NCBI GenBank assembly: GCA_030667965.1
Contig: DAOUUW010000011.1
Location: forward strand, 1 to 34,644
Reading direction: 5' to 3'
DNA length: 34,644 bases
Source: Deltaproteobacteria bacterium
GTDB taxonomy: Bacteria; Desulfobacterota; Desulfobulbia; Desulfobulbales; SURF-16
Position numbers and translations under genes: made by a program. A model generated the notes under the pieces. It ran no database searches, was not told the DNA's origin, and saw nothing but the letters and a program-made list of their open reading frames with translations. Shown piece after piece: positions 1-8,331 of the stretch (positions are counted from its first letter, which is position 1; every line of letters begins with the position of its first letter).

Positions 1-1531
1 AATCAATCTCATATTTATGGATTTTATAATTAATGATCCTGAGACTCGTATCAAGCATCTTGGCTGCCTTGGTCTGGTTGCCCTTGGATTTTTTCAACGC
101 CTCAACAACGAGCTCCTTTTCAAAATTCTCCACAGCCGCGGAAAAAGAAAGCGGATTCCCATTCGTACCGTTGACGTTTTCTACACTTTGCAGTGTGGGC
201 GGCAGATGATAGCTTTTAATGGCCTCTTCGTCACAGATGAGCACGGCGCGCTCCATACAGTTCTGCAATTCCCGCACATTGCCTGGCCAATGATACTGCA
301 TGAGCAGGTCAATGGCGGGAGTCGAAATGCGGGTTATCTCCTTGCTGTTTTCTTCACAAAACTTTTTCATAAAATATTCAGCTAAAAGAAGAATGTCCGT
401 GCGTCTTTCACGAAGAGGCGGCAGATAAACAGGAAAGACGTTGAGTCGATAGTAGAAATCCTCTCGGAAATGACCCTCTTCCACCGCTTTTTCCAAATCC
501 TTATGTGTTGCGGTTACCAGACGAACATTGCATTTGATCGGTTTAACACCGCCGAGACGCTGAAATTCCCTGTCCTGCACGACATTAAGCAGCTTTACCT
601 GAACTGCATGGGAGAGGTCGCCGATCTCATCTAAAAAAATCGTCCCCGCCTCAGCCTGCTCAAAACGGCCTTTTTTCAAGCTGTTTGCCCCGGTAAAAGC
701 CCCTTTTTCATGACCAAAGAGCTCACTTTCCAGCAATGTTTCAGGCAGGGCCGAACAGTTGACAACCACAAACGGTTTTTTTACCCGCTTACTGTTATAA
801 TGAATGGCCTTGGCCACCAGGGTCTTGCCGGTGCCCGATTCACCGCGCAGAAGTACGGTGGCGTTGGAATCCGCCACCCGGTACATCATTTCAAAAACCT
901 CCTGCATGCGGCTGCTGTTACTGACAATATTTCCTATCTGGTACTTCCCCCGCAATTCTTTTCTTAGCAGGACATTTTCCCGTTCAAGCTTTTTTTGTTC
1001 TTTGTTAACCGCAAGTATACGGGTAACCGACTGGGCAATCAGGCCACTTAAGATTGTCAGAAAACGCAGGTCATTGTCAAAATCGAGCCCTTCCAGATAC
1101 TGGCGATCAACACTCAAAGCCCCGATTGACTGTTGTCCCTGCTTAATAGGCACACAAAGAAAAGAAACCATTTCCCGGTTAATATCCCCACGGGAGCGAG
1201 TTCTATTCAGAAAAAGAGGTTCTTCACTTATCTGAGGCACGACAATGGGAGCGCCGCTTGCGACAACCCGACCGGTAATTCCCTCCCCAACCTGGTACTT
1301 TCCACGTTTCCTGGCCTCGGCCGTCATATCACGTGCCACTTCAATTTCCAAATTTGCCGTGGCGGGATTAATGATACTGACAGTGCCGTTTCTCATCCCT
1401 TTCTTCTCGGATAAAATACGCATGACCTGCTTCAGGCACTTGCGTAAATCCATGGAAGAGGCAAGGATCCTGGTAATCTCATAAAGGGTTGTTATTTCAG
1501 CTAATTCATATTCTGCTGTATGTACATTCAT
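1..1531 (-). CDS. nifA: NifA-like sigma-54-dependent transcriptional activator (partial, 3' end outside window)
   Basis: Sigma-54 enhancer-binding protein, most like NifA, the activator of nitrogen-fixation genes. The frame opens at ATG 1531-1529 and runs about 510 codons to the window edge with no stop. A GAF domain occupies roughly residues 15-170. The AAA+ domain follows, with Walker A GESGTGKT at about residues 230-237 and the sigma-54 contact motif GAFTGA at 277-282. A Fis-type helix-turn-helix with NQTKAAKMLDTSLR is at the very end, so only a few residues should be missing. GAF plus AAA+ plus Fis HTH is the NifA layout. I do not see the complete cysteine cluster reported for oxygen-sensitive rhizobial NifA, although single cysteines occur after the AAA+ core. 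No nif structural genes lie in the window, so the exact regulon is inferred. Confidence 0.85.
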   Translation of the reverse strand, partial: MNVHTAEYELAEITTLYEITRILASSMDLRKCLKQVMRILSEKKGMRNGTVSIINPATANLEIEVARDMTAEARKRGKYQVGEGITGRVVASGAPIVVPQISEEPLFLNRTRSRGDINREMVSFLCVPIKQGQQSIGALSVDRQYLEGLDFDNDLRFLTILSGLIAQSVTRILAVNKEQKKLERENVLLRKELRGKYQIGNIVSNSSRMQEVFEMMYRVADSNATVLLRGESGTGKTLVAKAIHYNSKRVKKPFVVVNCSALPETLLESELFGHEKGAFTGANSLKKGRFEQAEAGTIFLDEIGDLSHAVQVKLLNVVQDREFQRLGGVKPIKCNVRLVTATHKDLEKAVEEGHFREDFYYRLNVFPVYLPPLRERRTDILLLAEYFMKKFCEENSKEITRISTPAIDLLMQYHWPGNVRELQNCMERAVLICDEEAIKSYHLPPTLQSVENVNGTNGNPLSFSAAVENFEKELVVEALKKSKGNQTKAAKMLDTSLRIINYKIHKYEID

Positions 1532-1716
1532 GCTCTCTTCCATAAGAGACCGGCAGCCCGGCCATCACGGTAAAACAAAACCCGAAAAAAGGGGAGACTC
1601 TGATAATAAAATTTTGCCCATTTTTTGAACAGAATTTTCAAGGAAATATAGTAGATTAAACGAAAAAGGAAGAAAAAACAATTTGATCTTGAAACTTAGG
1701 CGAGAGAATTCAACAC

Positions 1717-1732
1717 TGCAACAATTCCCCCT
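1717..1732 (-). promoter_or_regulatory. possible sigma-54 (-24/-12) promoter upstream of nifA
   Basis: On the minus strand the 16-nt site AGGGGGAATTGTTGCA has the GG-N10-GC spacing of sigma-54 promoters and a perfect TTGCA -12 element. The -24 half matches only GG. It lies about 185 bases upstream of the nifA start, in the 261-base gap between the two minus-strand genes. The rest of the gap is AT-rich and shows nothing else recognisable. A chance match is quite possible. Confidence 0.2.
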
Positions 1733-1792
1733 GCAAGTTCAATTGAAAAAGGCGGAGAAAACAGGAAACAATCCGATGCAGATACATTTTTA

Positions 1793-2050
1793 TTAATCAA
1801 TCATTTCCGAGGAGGGGAAAAGAACGGTGACATCTTCCCTATTGAGACTGAGAAACTTTGTTTTGGCAATAAGGGAGCCATCGGCAAGATTGTAAATAGT
1901 GGCATTTGTCACAGGAAGATTATTCGAGGTGGACTCACCCATAAAATCCGTCAAACGCTCCTGGGGCAGGGTATAAATTGTCCCCACGATTTTAAGCGTT
2001 GCCGTCATAATGACCACTTCGAATGATTCTTTATCAATCTTTACATACAT
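1793..2050 (-). CDS. small conserved-looking protein (DUF6812-like), 85 aa
   Basis: An 85-residue soluble protein of unknown function. It resembles, from memory, short proteins of the DUF6812 type: a beta-rich N-terminus (VVIMTATLKIVGTIY), then a central stretch where residues named in that family recur (LPQERLTDFM, then LPVTNATIY). The start at 2050 is supported by AGGTG five bases upstream on the minus strand. No signal peptide or membrane segment is present. It precedes nifA in the same orientation with a 261-base gap, so linkage to nitrogen regulation is possible but unproven. Family assignment needs a profile search. Confidence 0.6.
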   Translation of the reverse strand: MYVKIDKESFEVVIMTATLKIVGTIYTLPQERLTDFMGESTSNNLPVTNATIYNLADGSLIAKTKFLSLNREDVTVLFPSSEMID

Positions 2051-2498
2051 ATGAACACCTGATTAATGTTGCCAGAAAAAAATACAAGCGATTAATTGAT
2101 TGTCTTGCAGCCGACAAAGCAGGCTGACTACCATGCATTACGAAATTAAATTATTAGCCTGAGCAGAACCCTCTTTCACAGGCCAACCCTGAGCTCAATA
2201 CCTGAAAAAGAATATCACCGCTCCGATGAAATAGCAAGAAAAGTCTCTGCAAAAATCACATTCCCCCAAGCCCACACAACTGCTTGGACAAAACTCCTGC
2301 CCAACACTCATATCCCTCTGCAGTCAAATGCACCCCATCCTCCATATCAACTATCAGTTTACAAAAAAATAACCAAAAATAAGTATACTTTCTTTTCAAA
2401 AATGATTATTATTATCTTTAAGGTCAAAAGTCCTGGATGACAAAAACAACATCCTTTGCCATCCGGGTCCACTTTCAACAAAAAAAACAGGAGCAGCC
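2051..2498. other. intergenic region with a gene remnant
   Basis: This 448-base gap separates divergently transcribed genes. It contains a short remnant of an SGNH/GDSL hydrolase gene on the minus strand (listed separately) and an AT-rich stretch at about 2355-2430 just upstream of the DUF1566 gene that could hold its promoter. I see no convincing -35/-10 pair. Confidence 0.5.
2256..2360 (-). pseudogene. 3' remnant of an SGNH/GDSL-family hydrolase gene
   Basis: About 34 codons on the minus strand, ending at a TGA (2258-2256), read VDMEDGVHLTAEGYECWA followed by a leucine-rich tail. D-x-V-H-L-T-x-x-G-Y is the C-terminal catalytic Asp/His block (block V) of SGNH/GDSL hydrolases, and these proteins normally end shortly afterwards. 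Upstream of it the frame turns into AT-rich, low-complexity sequence with no other SGNH block and no start, so the 5' nine-tenths of the gene is gone. It is interpreted as a decayed or recombined gene end. Confidence 0.5.
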
Positions 2499-3443
2499 AT
2501 GGGTTTATTTAAAGATTTAGGATTCACCGATGTTGTCCAGCCCAACATAGACTGGGACCTTTTTCCAGCTGAAACCTTTGCCATGTTTGAAAGTTGGGGA
2601 GGAAAAGAACGGATAAGCAGTGCAACAGAACGATTTTATTATTTCTTCATTGACACCTGGAAAGAGCCTGCAACCCTTTGCCTGATGGAACGAGGCATCA
2701 AGCATGCAAAGATTCTTGCCCGTATTGATGCGCCCCAGGATATGATCAACCAAGCGGTTGCCGACCAGGGAAAAACCATGGGCATGGACAAACATTACGC
2801 CATTGATGACGTCCTGAAAAAATGGCTGAAGGAAAATGTTGTCGATTATGACAATTTTTCATTAGTCACCCCTTTTGCAAACGTCGCCAAAAAAGAATCA
2901 AGGGTAACAGGGTTACCCGATAAAGACACACCAGTGCCCGCTACCTTACAAAAAACAATCCTTAACAGCACGCCTGTACAGTTAAAGGATGAAGAAATAA
3001 CCCCAATTATCAAAAAAGGAAATTTCTTTGACAGCCGCTACAATCCAAACGGAAATTTTGACAATTTTCTCGTAGACAACAATGACGACCTCACCATAAC
3101 CGACAAGGCAACCAACCTCATGTGGCAACGAGATGGGTACGACCTGACAAGTATTCGCAAAATGATTACCCACGTCAAAAAGGCAAATGACAGTCGTTTC
3201 GCCGGATGCAAAAGCTGGCGATTGCCAACCATGGAAGAAGCCCTGTCTCTTATGGAGCCGAAATTAAATCAGAAAGGAATCCATCTGCACCCATGTTTTT
3301 CCGCAGAACAACCCTTTATTTTTCTTGCGGAAAAGCGCGATCCCGGCGGCTACTGGTCCTGTGACTTTAAACAGGGGACAATCTTCTGGGCCTCCGGCAC
3401 CATCCCCGGAGCATTTGGCAGACTCTGTCGGACCGTAGAATAA
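2499..3443 (+). CDS. DUF1566 (Lcl C-terminal) domain protein, 314 aa
   Basis: A 314-residue protein whose C-terminal half (about 190-314) matches the DUF1566/Lcl pattern: LTITDKATNLMWQRDG, then a helical segment, SWRLPTMEEALSL, and a terminal GYWSCDF...GRLCRTVE. These domains occur in bacterial surface or secreted proteins and are of uncertain function. The first 170 residues are unlike any domain I know and contain no signal peptide, which is unusual for the family. The start is supported by AGGAG five bases before ATG 2499. The gene converges with the next one, with stop codons only 13 bases apart. Confidence 0.75.
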   Translation: MGLFKDLGFTDVVQPNIDWDLFPAETFAMFESWGGKERISSATERFYYFFIDTWKEPATLCLMERGIKHAKILARIDAPQDMINQAVADQGKTMGMDKHYAIDDVLKKWLKENVVDYDNFSLVTPFANVAKKESRVTGLPDKDTPVPATLQKTILNSTPVQLKDEEITPIIKKGNFFDSRYNPNGNFDNFLVDNNDDLTITDKATNLMWQRDGYDLTSIRKMITHVKKANDSRFAGCKSWRLPTMEEALSLMEPKLNQKGIHLHPCFSAEQPFIFLAEKRDPGGYWSCDFKQGTIFWASGTIPGAFGRLCRTVE

Positions 3444-3470
3444 AAAGGATCGGGCGTTATTTAATCCTTT
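3444..3470. terminator. possible bidirectional terminator between convergent genes
   Basis: AAAGGAT (3444-3450) and ATCCTTT (3464-3470) form a 7-bp inverted repeat with a 13-nt loop, exactly where two genes converge. It is flanked by A residues on one side and T residues on the other. It is AT-rich and weak, and overlaps the last codons of the minus-strand gene. Confidence 0.3.
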
Positions 3471-3903
3471 CTCCTGTCAAGATATCAACAATACCATCAT
3501 CGCCCGAAATATCCTTTGAGCTTTGAGCCGATGACTTGGCTACGGGGGCGGCTTTTGAGCCGCCCTTTCTATTTATGGTCAGATCAAGAAAACCCTTGTC
3601 CTCCCTCTCCTCCACCGGCAAAGCATCCTGTTGTGGAGCCGTTGGGGGGGGAATGATCTGCGGCTGATGAACCTCCTCCTGCGATGCCTGCTCAAAGTCT
3701 CCCTCAAGGACCAGTTGAGAAAATGCGCCGAGTGCGTCTGTTACCTTTTCCATCTTACCGGCAAGCTGCGGGTCTACTCCAAAAAGCGCTCCCCGGGCAA
3801 TGCTGATAATTTCCAGACAGGCAAACACATCTTCAATGCGTCTCAAGTCGTAAGTTTGTCCACTATCGCCATCGGCTCCCATTCCACTCTTCCTTGTCAT
3901 CAT
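3457..3903 (-). CDS. hypothetical protein, 148 aa
   Basis: I do not recognise this protein. The N-terminal half (about residues 15-70) is predicted helical (RRIEDVFACLEIISIARGAL, then GKMEKVTDALGAFSQLV). The middle is proline/glutamine-rich linker, and the C-terminus is a lysine/serine-rich tail ending in DGIVDILTGERIK. There is no signal peptide or membrane span, so it is probably cytoplasmic. Two starts are possible: the ATG at 3903, or an internal ATG (Met8) preceded by AAGGA about eight bases away. It looks coding by composition and because it fills the gap convergent with the DUF1566 gene, but no function can be suggested. Confidence 0.5.
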   Translation of the reverse strand: MMTRKSGMGADGDSGQTYDLRRIEDVFACLEIISIARGALFGVDPQLAGKMEKVTDALGAFSQLVLEGDFEQASQEEVHQPQIIPPPTAPQQDALPVEEREDKGFLDLTINRKGGSKAAPVAKSSAQSSKDISGDDGIVDILTGERIK

Positions 3904-3982
3904 CCATATTTAGTCCCGACGGGTTCCCGCCGGCACGGCCATGTCCAAGTGATCCTTAACAATCTGAAAAAAAGTGATTATC

Positions 3983-4079
3983 TACCACGAAGGCCATGAA
4001 GCGCTCGAAGAAAAAAATAAAACATTTTCTTTTTTGTTTTCAACAAGTTGTCCTTCGTGAGCTTCGTGGCCTTCGTGGT
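3983..4079. repeat. long inverted repeat built from CTTCGTG units
   Basis: The arm at 4053-4079 (three CTTCGTG-like units) is matched by its inverted copy at 3983-4010, with about 24 of 27 positions complementary and a 42-nt AT-rich loop. A 17-base stretch of the right arm, CTTCGTGAGCTTCGTGG, recurs exactly at 27219-27235. The structure is that of a dispersed REP/MITE-like intergenic element able to fold into a large hairpin. It encodes nothing. Confidence 0.65.
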
Positions 4080-4242
4080 TAACAGCAATTTATAATGAAC
4101 TTTGACGTTACCCTGCTCCCGCCGGAAATGCAAAGACCCTATATACTAAAAGAGTATAAAATTGTATCATGATTGTCATGTGATTTCCTTTCTTTTTTCT
4201 GATCCCCTGCAAACCAGGAGTTCGGGCCGGCAAAAATCAGTG

Positions 4243-4271
4243 TTGACAAAAAAAGTGATCCTTTGCTAAAA
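4243..4271 (+). promoter_or_regulatory. candidate sigma-70 promoter for the Bat operon
   Basis: A perfect -35 hexamer TTGACA (4243-4248) is followed after 17 bases by GCTAAA (4266-4271), a poor -10 match. It lies about 105 bases upstream of the moxR start, in the right orientation. The -35 is convincing and the -10 is not. Confidence 0.25.
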
Positions 4272-4376
4272 AAACAGGCAACCTTCCGGCATAACAGCTG
4301 TCTACAACAGCATCCCATGCCAATGAAAAAACCATACGCGCTGCACTTCAAAACAACCAACAAATGAGGACTAATA

Positions 4377-5366
4377 ATGTCTACGGATGTCCAACTTCTG
4401 ACAAAAGAGGTTGAGCAAGAAGCCCTGCTGCTTGACCAGATACGTCGGGAAATCGGCAAGGTGATTGTCGGCCAGGCAACCCTGGTTGAGCGCCTCCTGG
4501 TCGCCCTTCTCTGCAACCATCATGTGCTGATTGAAGGCGTGCCGGGATTAGCCAAGACCCTGACCGTGACTACCCTGGCCAGGGCTATCAAGGCATCTTT
4601 TCAACGCATCCAGTTCACCCCGGACCTGTTGCCGGGCGATCTGGTCGGCACATTGATCTACAATCCCAAATCCGGAAATTTTTCCACAAAAAAGGGACCC
4701 ATATTCACAAACATCGTGCTGGCTGATGAAATCAACCGCGCCCCGGCAAAGGTGCAGAGTGCCCTTCTTGAGGCCATGCAGGAACGACAGGTTACCATAG
4801 GCGAGGAAACCTTCCCCCTTGCGGAGCCGTTTATGGTGCTGGCCACCCAGAACCCGGTGGAACAGGAAGGCACCTATCCCCTGCCTGAAGCTCAGGTTGA
4901 TCGCTTCATGCTGAAACTGACTGTCACCTATCCCTCAAAAAACGAAGAACAGCAGATCCTGCGCCTCATGACCTCTGCTGTCGCTCCTCCGGCAATTTCA
5001 CCGATTATCAGCCCTGAAGACATCATAAGACTACGCCGCAAAACAACGGGAATTTACCTGGATGAAAAAATTGAGGAGTATATCGTTAACCTGGTTGACG
5101 CCACGCGCAATCCCACCGCCTATAAACTTCACATCAACCATCTTATCCAGTATGGAGCCTCCCCCCGGGCAACGATCTTTCTCGCCCTGGCGGCAAAAGC
5201 CTGTGCCCTCCTCTCCGGTCGCGGCTTTGTTACCCCCCAGGACGTAAAAACCATTGCCATGGATGTTCTGCGCCACCGTGTCATCATCACCTATGAAGCT
5301 GAAGCCGAGGAAAAAACCAGTGAAGACGTGGTGCAAATGATCCTGGACACGATTGAAGTCCCATGA
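4377..5366 (+). CDS. MoxR-family AAA+ ATPase, first gene of the Bat operon
   Basis: A 329-residue cytoplasmic AAA+ ATPase of the MoxR class, which typically acts as a chaperone for neighbouring von Willebrand factor A proteins. Walker A is GVPGLAKT at about residues 54-61. Walker B is LADEINRAP with Asp117-Glu118. The sensor-1 region has ATQNPVEQEGTYPLPEAQVD, and the C-terminal lid domain is present. Length is normal for the family. The start is supported by GAGGA six bases before ATG 4377. The last codons overlap the ATG of the DUF58 gene by four bases (ATGA), indicating translational coupling. In this context it probably serves the BatA/BatB proteins. Confidence 0.93.
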   Translation: MSTDVQLLTKEVEQEALLLDQIRREIGKVIVGQATLVERLLVALLCNHHVLIEGVPGLAKTLTVTTLARAIKASFQRIQFTPDLLPGDLVGTLIYNPKSGNFSTKKGPIFTNIVLADEINRAPAKVQSALLEAMQERQVTIGEETFPLAEPFMVLATQNPVEQEGTYPLPEAQVDRFMLKLTVTYPSKNEEQQILRLMTSAVAPPAISPIISPEDIIRLRRKTTGIYLDEKIEEYIVNLVDATRNPTAYKLHINHLIQYGASPRATIFLALAAKACALLSGRGFVTPQDVKTIAMDVLRHRVIITYEAEAEEKTSEDVVQMILDTIEVP

Positions 5367-6256
5367 TCAACAGCGATCTTGAAAAAAAAATCCGCACCAT
5401 CCGCATTTACACCAACAAAGCGGTCAATGATGTGCTTGCCGGTGAATACGAAAGTGTATTCAAGGGCAGGGGCATGGAATTTGACGAGGTACGCGAATAC
5501 CAGCCTGGTGATGATGTACGTTCCATTGACTGGAATGTCACGGCCCGCACCGGTCAGCCCTATGTAAAAAAATATGTTGAGGAGCGCGAGCTGACGGTTT
5601 TTTTTCTTGTTGATCTTTCCGCCTCCGGCTCCTTCGGCAGCAGCGGCAAACTCAAAAACGAAGTGGCTGCAGAGCTATGCGCCCTGCTTGCCTTTTCAGC
5701 CATAAAAAACAACGACAAGGTGGGACTCGTTGTTTTTACCGACATCGTGGAAATGTTCATCCCTCCTAAAAAAGGGGCAACCCATGTCCTGCGGCTTATT
5801 CGAGAAATTTTAAGTTTCTCGCCTGAAAGAAAGGAAACAAAAATCCATGCAGCCCTGGAATTTTTCGGCAGAATCTGTCGCAAACGTTCCGTTGCCTTTC
5901 TGCTTTCGGATTTTATTGACAAGGGCTTTCACAATCCCATGCGCATTGTCGCCCGACGCCATGACCTTATTGCCGTCTCCATCACTGATCCCAGAGAGGA
6001 AATGCTGCCTGAGAGGGGCCTGGTGGAACTTGAAGATGCTGAATCGGGCAAAAGAGTCATACTTGACTGCAAAAATGCCCAGGTACGGCGGGCATTTGCC
6101 GCTTCGGCCGCCAGACGCTCAGCTGCACTTGCCGTACAATTTTCCTCCATGGGAGTAGACCATATCCCCTTGCGGACAATCAATGATTACGTCCTTGACC
6201 TGGTTCGTTTTTTCAAAATGAGAGAACGACGACAACGTCACCGCTACACATTGTAA
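5363..6256 (+). CDS. DUF58 domain protein
   Basis: A 297-residue protein with the DUF58 signature: YQPGDDVRSIDWNVTA at about residues 47-62, then VEERELTVFFLVDLSASGSF, the strand and metal-site-like segment of a degenerate VWA fold. The fold continues to the end. There is no membrane span, so it is cytoplasmic or peripherally membrane-associated. DUF58 proteins almost always lie next to moxR and VWA genes, as here, and are thought to be part of the MoxR/VWA assembly system, though the biochemical role is unknown. The start overlaps the moxR stop by four bases. The following gene begins six bases after its stop. Confidence 0.92.
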   Translation: MINSDLEKKIRTIRIYTNKAVNDVLAGEYESVFKGRGMEFDEVREYQPGDDVRSIDWNVTARTGQPYVKKYVEERELTVFFLVDLSASGSFGSSGKLKNEVAAELCALLAFSAIKNNDKVGLVVFTDIVEMFIPPKKGATHVLRLIREILSFSPERKETKIHAALEFFGRICRKRSVAFLLSDFIDKGFHNPMRIVARRHDLIAVSITDPREEMLPERGLVELEDAESGKRVILDCKNAQVRRAFAASAARRSAALAVQFSSMGVDHIPLRTINDYVLDLVRFFKMRERRQRHRYTL

Positions 6257-6262
6257 GCAGCC

Positions 6263-7270
6263 ATGAGTATGACACTGCACAGAACGCTTCTCCTTCTTTT
6301 TCTTCTCCTCCCGACCCTGACAGGATGCTCTCAGCCTGACAAACAGGCGAATGAAGCAGTTCCGGCGATCAGCCGCCATGAAATCAGCAACGGACCCATT
6401 CGTGTAACCCTGGAACTTTCAGCTGAAAAAATTACTCCGGCAGACACCCTGCAGCTTCATCTCACAGCTTTGGCGCCGGAAGAATTCGACATAATTTTTC
6501 CTGAATTTTCAGCAAGCCTTGGCGACTTCACCCTGCAGGAAACCCATTCTCTTACAAAAGAATTGACAGCTTCCGGGGTGCGGCATGGCCGCATATGGAC
6601 ACTTTCCCCCTTTCTTGCCGGAGAGTATGCCATCCCGGCCATGGAAATCATTGCTTTGAAAAACACAGGCGACAAATCACCCATTGTTATTTCTACACCC
6701 GATTTGACGATAAAGGTCTCTTCTTTCCTGCAGCCCAATGAAAAGGAACCTGAACTCTCCGACATTGTGCCGCCGCTTGAGGTTCCCTTTTCTCCCTTGT
6801 ATCTGGTCTTTGCGGCGGGGACTGTTCTCCTTGGCATAGGCCTTCTGCTATATCTCGTTAAACGGCGCAGCTGCCGAAAAACATTACCACCCGCGCTTGC
6901 CGCCCATATCATCGCTTTTGAACAGATTGACAAGCTGCTTGCGGGCAGCGAAAAGACGGACATCCCCCATTTTTTCAATCGTCTCTCCCTTATTCTGCGC
7001 TATTATATTGAAGCGCAATTCGGCATGAATGCAGCGGAGCAGACCAGTGAGGAATTTCTCGCAAGCCTGCACCATTCATCGGTTTTTTCCTCTGAACAAA
7101 AAAAAGTTTTAGAAAATTTCCTCCTGCAAAGTGATCTGATTAAATTCGCCAAAAGAATGCCCACCGACCGGGAGGCCATGCAAAGCGTTGAACTATGCCG
7201 CAATTTCATCGCGGCCACTGCTGAAAACGCCGCCCCTGAAGAAGACGCGAGAACAGGAGGAAAACTATGA
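6263..7270 (+). CDS. Bat-operon lipoprotein with one transmembrane segment (BatD-like), 335 aa
   Basis: The N-terminus (LLLLFLLLPTLTGCSQPD) is a lipoprotein signal with lipobox LTGC, giving a lipidated Cys near residue 22. A beta-rich extracytoplasmic domain follows to about residue 170. A single transmembrane helix (YLVFAAGTVLLGIGLLLYLV) is at about 175-198, then a helical cytoplasmic domain. This is the topology of a short BatD-like or DUF4381-type protein, often found between the DUF58 and batA genes. It overlaps batA by four bases. A role in assembling or anchoring the VWA proteins is inferred from position only. Confidence 0.8.
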   Translation: MSMTLHRTLLLLFLLLPTLTGCSQPDKQANEAVPAISRHEISNGPIRVTLELSAEKITPADTLQLHLTALAPEEFDIIFPEFSASLGDFTLQETHSLTKELTASGVRHGRIWTLSPFLAGEYAIPAMEIIALKNTGDKSPIVISTPDLTIKVSSFLQPNEKEPELSDIVPPLEVPFSPLYLVFAAGTVLLGIGLLLYLVKRRSCRKTLPPALAAHIIAFEQIDKLLAGSEKTDIPHFFNRLSLILRYYIEAQFGMNAAEQTSEEFLASLHHSSVFSSEQKKVLENFLLQSDLIKFAKRMPTDREAMQSVELCRNFIAATAENAAPEEDARTGGKL

Positions 7271-8331
7271 GTTTTGCCTCTCCATGGGCCTTTATCGCCC
7301 TGCTGCTCATCCCCATCCACCTTTTTTTCCAGTTTCGCAGCCGCAGGAAAACTTCTCCGGCAATCAAATTTTCGTCCATTGACCTGCTGCTTCCCGCAGG
7401 CGCCTCATGGCGCCGGCGTTTTTTACACCTGCCGCTCTTTCTACGCGCCCTTGCTTTTCTTCTCCTTATCGTGGCCCTTGCCCGTCCCCAACTGGGTATT
7501 GAAAAAATCTATGACACCAGCCACGGCATTGCCATCGAGATGGTCATTGACCGTTCAAGCAGCATGGGGGAGGAAATGATATTGAACCACAAAAAGACAA
7601 ACCGGCTGGAGGTGGTGAAATACGTTTTTGAGGAATTTGTCACCGGCAACAATGAACAGCTTGCGGGCCGCCCAAATGACATTATTGGCCTTGTCACCTT
7701 TGCCCGCTTTCCGGAAACGCTTTGCCCCCTGACCCTGTCCCACGAAACATTAAGCGGATTTGTCCAGCAAATCCGGCTTGTGAACAGGCGCGAGGAAGAC
7801 GGCACCGGTATCGGCGACGGTATCGCCCTGGCTGCCGCCCGCCTGCAAAAAGCAGACGAAAATATTGCCGTGGAGAACAAGAAAAATTCTGCAAAAGATT
7901 ATGAGATAAAAAGTAAAATTATTATCCTCCTCACCGATGGCGCTCATAATGCCGGTGGCCTCACCCCTATTGAGGCGGCCGAACTTGCCAGGCAATGGGG
8001 GATAAAAATCTACACCATCGGCATTGGTCAGGACAATAACAGTGCCGGCATCGGCGGGTTTTTCGCCATACTGCAGCGCCCGGGAGGCAATGTTGACCAA
8101 AAGACCCTGCAGGAAATTGCCCAAAAAACAGGGGGGATTTTCCGCATGGCCTCCGACGTCGAGGGGTTACGAGCTATTTACGAAGAAATTGACCGGATGG
8201 AAAAAAGTAAAATTGAAAGCGTCCGCCATGTGGATTATGCAGAATATTTTTCTTATTTTGTCCTGGCAGCCCTGGCCCTTCTTGTTCTTGAAACGCTGCT
8301 GCGCACAACCCTGCTGCGTAAAATTCCATGA
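7267..8331 (+). CDS. batA: BatA, von Willebrand factor A membrane protein
   Basis: A 354-residue inner-membrane protein with the Bat-A layout: two N-terminal membrane segments (about 5-22 and 58-76) bracketing a short arginine-rich loop, a VWA domain from about residue 88, and a C-terminal membrane helix (about 326-346). The metal-ion-dependent adhesion site is intact (Asp95-x-Ser-x-Ser in VIDRSSSMGEE), and LLTDGAHNAGG supplies the distal aspartate. Bat proteins were named for Bacteroides aerotolerance and are linked to survival of oxidative stress, but their molecular action is unsettled. The start and stop codons overlap both neighbours by four bases. Confidence 0.92.
   Translation: MSFASPWAFIALLLIPIHLFFQFRSRRKTSPAIKFSSIDLLLPAGASWRRRFLHLPLFLRALAFLLLIVALARPQLGIEKIYDTSHGIAIEMVIDRSSSMGEEMILNHKKTNRLEVVKYVFEEFVTGNNEQLAGRPNDIIGLVTFARFPETLCPLTLSHETLSGFVQQIRLVNRREEDGTGIGDGIALAAARLQKADENIAVENKKNSAKDYEIKSKIIILLTDGAHNAGGLTPIEAAELARQWGIKIYTIGIGQDNNSAGIGGFFAILQRPGGNVDQKTLQEIAQKTGGIFRMASDVEGLRAIYEEIDRMEKSKIESVRHVDYAEYFSYFVLAALALLVLETLLRTTLLRKIP

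Larger units (their letters stand above)
3904..4376. other. intergenic region upstream of the Bat operon
   Basis: A 473-base gap between divergent genes. It contains a long imperfect inverted repeat (3983-4079, listed separately) and, near the moxR start, a consensus -35-like TTGACA. I see no protein-coding gene in it. Confidence 0.6.

Noticed and set aside
4139-4516. A 125-codon minus-strand ORF overlapping the moxR start
   Set aside because: It is arginine/serine-rich antisense sequence over moxR and its leader, without domain features.
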